From Streptomyces novaecaesareae (GTDB lineage Bacteria > Actinomycetota > Actinomycetes > Streptomycetales > Streptomycetaceae): a stretch of DNA of 64,000 bases. This document shows positions 60,268-64,000 of this stretch, one piece after another. The first letter of the stretch is position 1. Each line of letters opens with the position of its first letter. The translations under genes and the position numbers were made by a program. Location of the stretch: assembly GCF_000716875.1 (NCBI RefSeq), contig NZ_JNWQ01000020.1, forward strand, positions 1 through 64,000, in the 5' to 3' direction. Under the pieces are notes generated by a model, which was not told the origin of the DNA, ran no database searches, and saw only the letters and a program-made list of their open reading frames with translations.

Positions 60268-61521
60268 CTACGGTCGCCCGTAGTCCCCGGCCAGCAGGCG
60301 GAGGAGGGCCCGGGGGACCTCGGGCTCGCCCGTGTAGTGCTCGGGGTACGCCTCGACCAGCGCGGACACGGGCCGCCAGCCGCCGCCCTTCACCGGGGCC
60401 ACCCGGACGTTCCAGATCGCCAGGCCCGTCCAGCTGCGGTGCAGGTGCAGGACGCCCTCCGAGGTGTAGAACTCCCACCGTCCGTCGAGGTCCCCGGGGA
60501 TCCGCCCGGACCTCACCCGCTGCCACTGCTCGTCGGTCCAGACCAGGTCCGGCACCGGGCACGGGCGGGGCAGCAGCAGCGGCTTCAGCCGGGACTCGCC
60601 GGCCGGGGCGGGCCGGACGCTGCCCGGCTCGGTGAAGGTCCAGTCCGGCAGCGGTTCGCGGGCCGCCAGCCACGCGGCCGGGATGCCCCGGGCGCCGGTG
60701 TGCGCGGCGACCACTCCCCCGGTGATCGCGGCCACGGTGTCCATGTCGCCGCCGGGCGCGATCGCGTCCAGGACCGCGGCCCGGTAGTCGCTGAGGTGCC
60801 GGGCGGCGCACCACAGGGCGTACGGGACGGTGTCGGCGGCGGAGGTCCGGCTGCCGTTGCCGAGCACCTTCGCGGCGGCCGACGGGTCGGGCTCGGCGAG
60901 CAGGCCGATCGCCTCGGTCAGGCCGTCGCGGACGACGCCGTACGGGGTGAGGGCGGCCACCGCCGTCAGGAAGGCGTGCGGCGTCATGGCCTCGGTCCGC
61001 GCCCGGGCCGCGTACGCGGCCGCCACCGCGACGGCGATCGCGCCGTCCACCGCCTGCGGATGGGTGTGGGTGATCACGGCGGTGTCGGCGGCGGGCCGCA
61101 CCACGGCCGCCGGGTCCTCGGCGTACGCGGCCCCGAGCGGGGCGACCCGCATCGCGGCGCCGTTGCCGTAGGAGCCCTGGCCGTCGAAGAGTTCGGCCGC
61201 CAGTGCCTCGGCGTCGCCGCCCTCGCGGATCAGCCGCAGCATCCGGTTGGCGGCCGGGCCGTAGCCGCGGTCGAAGTCGTGGCGGCGGGCGAAGGCGTGG
61301 GTGAGGTCGAAGGTGTCGATCGCGCCGCGTTCGGTGTGGGCGGCGTACACCGAGCAGGCCATCTCGGTGTCGTCGGTCCACGGCCAGGGGCCGGGCGGGT
61401 CGGTGCGGTCGGCGAGGTGGGCGCGGGCGGTTTCGGGGACGAAGAACTGGGCGCCGAGGGCGTCGCCGACGGAGAGGCCGAGGAGCGCGTCGAACGCGGG
61501 GCCGGTGCGTGGAGTCGTCAT
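60268..61521 (-). CDS. ADP-ribosylglycohydrolase family protein
   Basis: A 417-residue DraG-type hydrolase: DALLGLSVGDALGAQFF near the N-terminus, metal ligands in WPWTDDTEMACSVY, and GGDMDTVAAITGGVVAAHTG with the second Asp cluster. These all-helical, Mg-dependent enzymes remove ADP-ribose from proteins or small acceptors. The C-terminal 110 residues (after about 305, LKPLLLPRPCPVPDLVW) are an extra domain not in DraG. It ends eight bases from the convergent GNAT gene. No ADP-ribosyltransferase is adjacent. Confidence 0.92.
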   Translation of the reverse strand: MTTPRTGPAFDALLGLSVGDALGAQFFVPETARAHLADRTDPPGPWPWTDDTEMACSVYAAHTERGAIDTFDLTHAFARRHDFDRGYGPAANRMLRLIREGGDAEALAAELFDGQGSYGNGAAMRVAPLGAAYAEDPAAVVRPAADTAVITHTHPQAVDGAIAVAVAAAYAARARTEAMTPHAFLTAVAALTPYGVVRDGLTEAIGLLAEPDPSAAAKVLGNGSRTSAADTVPYALWCAARHLSDYRAAVLDAIAPGGDMDTVAAITGGVVAAHTGARGIPAAWLAAREPLPDWTFTEPGSVRPAPAGESRLKPLLLPRPCPVPDLVWTDEQWQRVRSGRIPGDLDGRWEFYTSEGVLHLHRSWTGLAIWNVRVAPVKGGGWRPVSALVEAYPEHYTGEPEVPRALLRLLAGDYGRP

Positions 61522-61630
61522 ATGGACACCAGCTCAGCGGCCGGGCCGTCGCTTCGTCAACCTGTTTGCCGGGACGCCACCGACGGGGGATGTTTCGCAT
61601 ACCTCCGATCCGGGCGGGCAGCACCCAGGC

Positions 61631-62626
61631 ATGACCCGCACGAACCCCCTCGACCCGGTCGCCCTGCTGGGCGCCGACCAGCAGCACATCGCCACCCGGG
61701 CGCAGCTGCGCCGGCTCGGCGTGCCCTCCGGCACCATCGCCCACCGGCTGCGGCCGGGCGGGCCCTGGCAGCAGGTGCTGCCCCGGGTGATCTGCCTGCA
61801 GAACGGCAGATTGACGCATCATCAGAAACTGCGGGCCGCCCTGGCGTACGCGAGCCCGAAGGGGCGCGAGCCGCAGGCCGGGGAGGTGCTGCTGACCGGC
61901 TTCGCGGTGCTGGCCGCCGCCGGGCTGCCGACCGCCGGACACCCGGCCGACCTCGGCGCGGTGGATGTCCTGATTCCGGGCCAACGCCGCGTCTGCGAGA
62001 GGGAGTTCGTCCGGATCCACCGGTCGCCGGGGGCGATGCCGGGCGGGTTCGAGCGGGACGACGGGCTGTGGAGCACCACGGTCGCGCGGGCGTTGGCCGA
62101 CCTCGCGCCGCGGGAGACCGGGCAGCACCGGTTCCGGGCGCTGTGCGCGGAGGCCGTCCAGCGGCGGCACTGCGAACTCGGCGAACTGCTGGACCAGTTG
62201 CTGGCCAGGCCCGGCGCGCTGGGGCTTCCGCACGTGGCCCGGGTGGTGGAGGACCTGACCGCCGGGGTGCGCTCGGTGGTCGAGGGCGAGGCCCGCGAAC
62301 TGCTGGCGCACGCGGGCCTGCCCGAACCGCTGTGGAACCCGGTGCTCTTCCTGGACGGCCGGTTCCTCGCAGTCCCGGACGCCTACTGGCCGCACGCCTG
62401 CGTGGCGTTGGAGATCGACTCCCGCGCCTGGCACCTGCGCCCGGCCGACCACGAACGCGGCCTGGCCCGCGCCAACCGCCTCACCGCCGCCGGCCTCCCG
62501 GTGGTCCGCACCACCCCGGTCCAGCTCCGCCGGGACGCGTCGCCGGTGCTGCACGAGCTGACCGCCCTGGTGACCACCGGCCCGCACGGTCCGCACCCCC
62601 GGATCACCTGGCGCCGGGCGAGGTGA
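61631..62626 (+). CDS. AbiEi-like/DUF559-type endonuclease domain protein
   Basis: A 331-residue protein. The N-terminus (ALLGADQQHIATRAQLRRLGVPSGTIAHRL) is an AbiEi-antitoxin-like winged helix; the C-terminus (FLDGRFLAVPDAYWPHACVALEIDSRAWHL) has the PD...ExD arrangement of DUF559/Vsr-like PD-(D/E)xK nucleases. Solo genes of this design are frequent in actinobacteria and not shown to be toxin-antitoxin units. ATG 61631 chosen; the frame extends upstream without homology. No AbiEii toxin gene follows. Confidence 0.85.
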   Translation: MTRTNPLDPVALLGADQQHIATRAQLRRLGVPSGTIAHRLRPGGPWQQVLPRVICLQNGRLTHHQKLRAALAYASPKGREPQAGEVLLTGFAVLAAAGLPTAGHPADLGAVDVLIPGQRRVCEREFVRIHRSPGAMPGGFERDDGLWSTTVARALADLAPRETGQHRFRALCAEAVQRRHCELGELLDQLLARPGALGLPHVARVVEDLTAGVRSVVEGEARELLAHAGLPEPLWNPVLFLDGRFLAVPDAYWPHACVALEIDSRAWHLRPADHERGLARANRLTAAGLPVVRTTPVQLRRDASPVLHELTALVTTGPHGPHPRITWRRAR

Positions 62627-62662
62627 GGCGGGGTGAGGCGGGGCGAGGGGGCGGAGGGCGCC

Positions 62663-63163
62663 TCAGCAGCGGGGGTCGATCTCCTGGAAGGTCGCGTAGT
62701 GGTCCGCGGACCAGTACTGCTCGCCGGAGTTGCCGGTGACGACCCGGCGGGTGCCGCGGTCGTTGGAGCCCGGGGTGACGACAGTGAACTCGTGGTAGTA
62801 GCCGTCGGCCTTCCTGGGCAGCCGGCTCTCGCGGTTCTCGAAGACGATGCCGTCGCGGTTGTACGGGTAGGGGCCGCCCTTGGCGATCAGGCCGAGGGTG
62901 TCCTGGGCCTGGCTGGGGAGCTTGGTGCGGCAGACGTCGGCCAGCGCCGGATCGGCGGGCGCCCAGGTGCCGGCCGGGGCGGGGGTGGCGCCGGAGGGCG
63001 GGGACGGCTTGGGGGCCGAGGGCTTGGGCGCGGCGGTGGTGGCGCTCGCGGCGGCCTTGGGGTGGCTGCTGCCGCCCTTGCCGGCGAGCAGGTAGCCGAC
63101 TCCGGCGAGGACCGCCAGGATCAGGACGGCCACGACGACGAGCGGGCTCTTGCTTCTGGTCAT
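62663..63163 (-). CDS. Secreted or anchored guanyl-specific ribonuclease (RNase Sa/barnase family)
   Basis: A 166-residue protein with an N-terminal hydrophobic helix (SPLVVVAVLILAVLAGVGYLLAG), a Pro/Ala/Lys linker, and a C-terminal ribonuclease domain of about 95 residues. By comparison with RNase Sa the catalytic residues are Glu125 (YYHEFTV), Arg140 (GTRR) and His155 (ADHYATF), with the disulfide Cys78-Cys166, all conserved. It cleaves RNA after G outside the cell, or stays anchored if the helix is not cleaved. No barstar-type inhibitor gene is next to it. ATG 63163 chosen over an earlier in-frame start at 63211. Confidence 0.92.
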   Translation of the reverse strand: MTRSKSPLVVVAVLILAVLAGVGYLLAGKGGSSHPKAAASATTAAPKPSAPKPSPPSGATPAPAGTWAPADPALADVCRTKLPSQAQDTLGLIAKGGPYPYNRDGIVFENRESRLPRKADGYYHEFTVVTPGSNDRGTRRVVTGNSGEQYWSADHYATFQEIDPRC

Positions 63164-63233
63164 GCGGACCAGCTTGGCAGGCACGGCCGCCCGGGCGGCC
63201 GTGTCACCCACGTGGCCGAGGCCACAGAGACAT

Positions 63234-63279
63234 ACGGCCGGGCGGGGACGGACGCCGTTGTCCGTCCCCGCCCGGCCGT
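63234..63279 (-). terminator. Terminator after ppdK
   Basis: A perfect 20-bp stem (63234-63253 with 63260-63279) and six-base loop, about 107 bases after the ppdK stop on the minus strand. Confidence 0.88.
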
Positions 63280-63385
63280 GTTACGTACGCCGGTTCTCCT
63301 GCGCCGAGCTCCGGTGTACGCCCTCCCGACGGGAGGGGGAGCGGTCAGTCGTGCCCGCGCGTGAGGAGGGGATGCCTACCCTCTC

Positions 63386-64000
63386 TCAGCGCGAGTCGCT
63401 GCCCGCCGACTCGATGGCGGCGCGGCCTGCCTCCAGGCGCGCCACCGGGATCCGGAAGGGGGAGCAGGAGACGTAGTCCAGCCCCACCTCGTGGAAGAAG
63501 TGGACCGATTCCGGGTCGCCGCCGTGCTCGCCGCAGACGCCGAGCTTGAGGTCGGGGCGGGTGGCCCGGCCGGCCTCGACGGCGTGCTTGACCAGCGAGC
63601 CGACGCCGTCGCGGTCGATGGTCTCGAACGGGGAGACCCCGAAGATGCCCTTCTCCAGGTAGGCGGTGAAGAACGAGGCCTCCACGTCGTCCCGGGAGAA
63701 GCCCCAGACCGTCTGGGTCAGGTCGTTGGTGCCGAAGGAGAAGAACTCGGCGGCCTCGGCGATCTGGCCGGCGGTCACCGCGGCGCGCGGCAGCTCGATC
63801 ATGGTGCCGAGCTTGATGTCCAGCTGGACGCCGGTGGACTGGGCGACCTCGGCGAGCACGCGCTCGCACTCGTCGCGGACCAGCTCCAGCTCCTGGACGG
63901 TGCCGACCAGCGGGATCATCACCTCGGGGCGAGGGTCCCCGCCGGCCAGCCTGCGCTCGGCGGCGGCCTCGGCGATGGCCCGGACCTGCATGCCGAACAG
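63386..64000 (-). CDS. ppdK: Pyruvate, phosphate dikinase, C-terminal part (partial)
   Basis: The last 200 or so residues of PPDK; the gene runs off the right end. The segment holds the TIM-barrel PEP/pyruvate domain: PEVMIPLVGTVQELELVRDECERV, KLGTMIELPRAAVTAGQIAEAAEFFSFGTNDLTQTVWGFSRDD, and catalytic Cys in LKLGVCGEHGGDPESVHFF, ending ARLEAGRAAIESAGSDSR. The enzyme interconverts pyruvate + ATP + Pi and PEP + AMP + PPi in the cytoplasm. N-terminal nucleotide-binding and phospho-His domains lie outside the window. Confidence 0.97.
   Translation of the reverse strand: MFGMQVRAIAEAAAERRLAGGDPRPEVMIPLVGTVQELELVRDECERVLAEVAQSTGVQLDIKLGTMIELPRAAVTAGQIAEAAEFFSFGTNDLTQTVWGFSRDDVEASFFTAYLEKGIFGVSPFETIDRDGVGSLVKHAVEAGRATRPDLKLGVCGEHGGDPESVHFFHEVGLDYVSCSPFRIPVARLEAGRAAIESAGSDSR

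Noticed and set aside
61631..62626. Complete AbiE toxin-antitoxin system
   Set aside because: Only an AbiEi-like N-terminal domain is present, fused to a nuclease-like domain; no AbiEii nucleotidyltransferase gene follows.

Overview
The window is chromosomal DNA from a high-GC actinobacterium of the Streptomycetaceae (Streptomyces or Kitasatospora). The evidence is the very high GC content with strong third-position GC bias, frequent GTG/TTG starts, and marker blocks whose gene order is typical of Streptomyces chromosomes: TerD/TerA/DUF475-AhpE-DUF3052-aceE, fasR-fabDHacpPfabF-DUF3145, and dgt-dnaG-hrd sigma factor. There is no integrase, transposase, phage module or CRISPR array. The left and right ends cut through genes (a GYGYPQ-repeat protein and ppdK).

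Layout. 1-6.6 kb: tellurium/stress genes (TerA-like, DUF2637, DUF475/TerC, two TerD paralogs), an AhpE peroxiredoxin and DUF3052. 7.1-9.9 kb: aceE. 10-13 kb: a deazaflavin-reductase-like protein, then a divergent TetR/MFS efflux pair with two palindromic operators. 13-22.3 kb: a two-component system, secreted DUF1023 hydrolase, acyltransferase, copper-radical oxidase of the GlxA/glyoxal oxidase type, and a DyP-type peroxidase fused to four about 60-residue repeats; a second DUF1023 paralog follows at 22.8 kb. 24-29 kb: small regulator/enzyme pairs (WYL/TIGR03086, MerR/aldo-keto reductase, serine hydrolase, pirin), interrupted near 25.8 kb by a homopolymer stretch that looks like an assembly defect. 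29-34.4 kb: fasR and the type II fatty acid synthase core, then DUF3145. 35-44.4 kb: MarR/oxidoreductase, LCP protein, PLP enzyme, an SPFH/RHH/GPP34 operon, and TetR/FMN reductase/MFS. 44.6-47 kb: three tRNA genes and two secreted trypsin-like proteases. 47-51.9 kb: YtxH-like protein, FGGY kinase, glutamate decarboxylase, XRE-DUF2690 membrane regulator. 52-56.6 kb: hrd sigma factor, dnaG, dgt. 56.7-64 kb: SGNH lipoprotein, PAC2, GNAT, ADP-ribosylglycohydrolase, AbiEi/DUF559-like protein, RNase Sa-type ribonuclease and the 3' part of ppdK.

Working together. FasR probably drives fabD-fabH-acpP-fabF. Several divergent regulator/target pairs have palindromes in their shared promoters that I read as operators. 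The most interesting block is 13.0-22.3 kb. An 11-bp direct repeat (TACCCGGGTAC type, three units) lies just before the two-component system, and a related array lies just before the DUF1023 hydrolase, so the response regulator may control itself and the downstream surface-enzyme genes. Within that block an H2O2-producing oxidase sits 41 bp from a peroxidase carrying a repeat domain that may be a four-bladed propeller, which suggests an oxidase/peroxidase couple. All functional statements are inferred from sequence and family knowledge; no searches were run.
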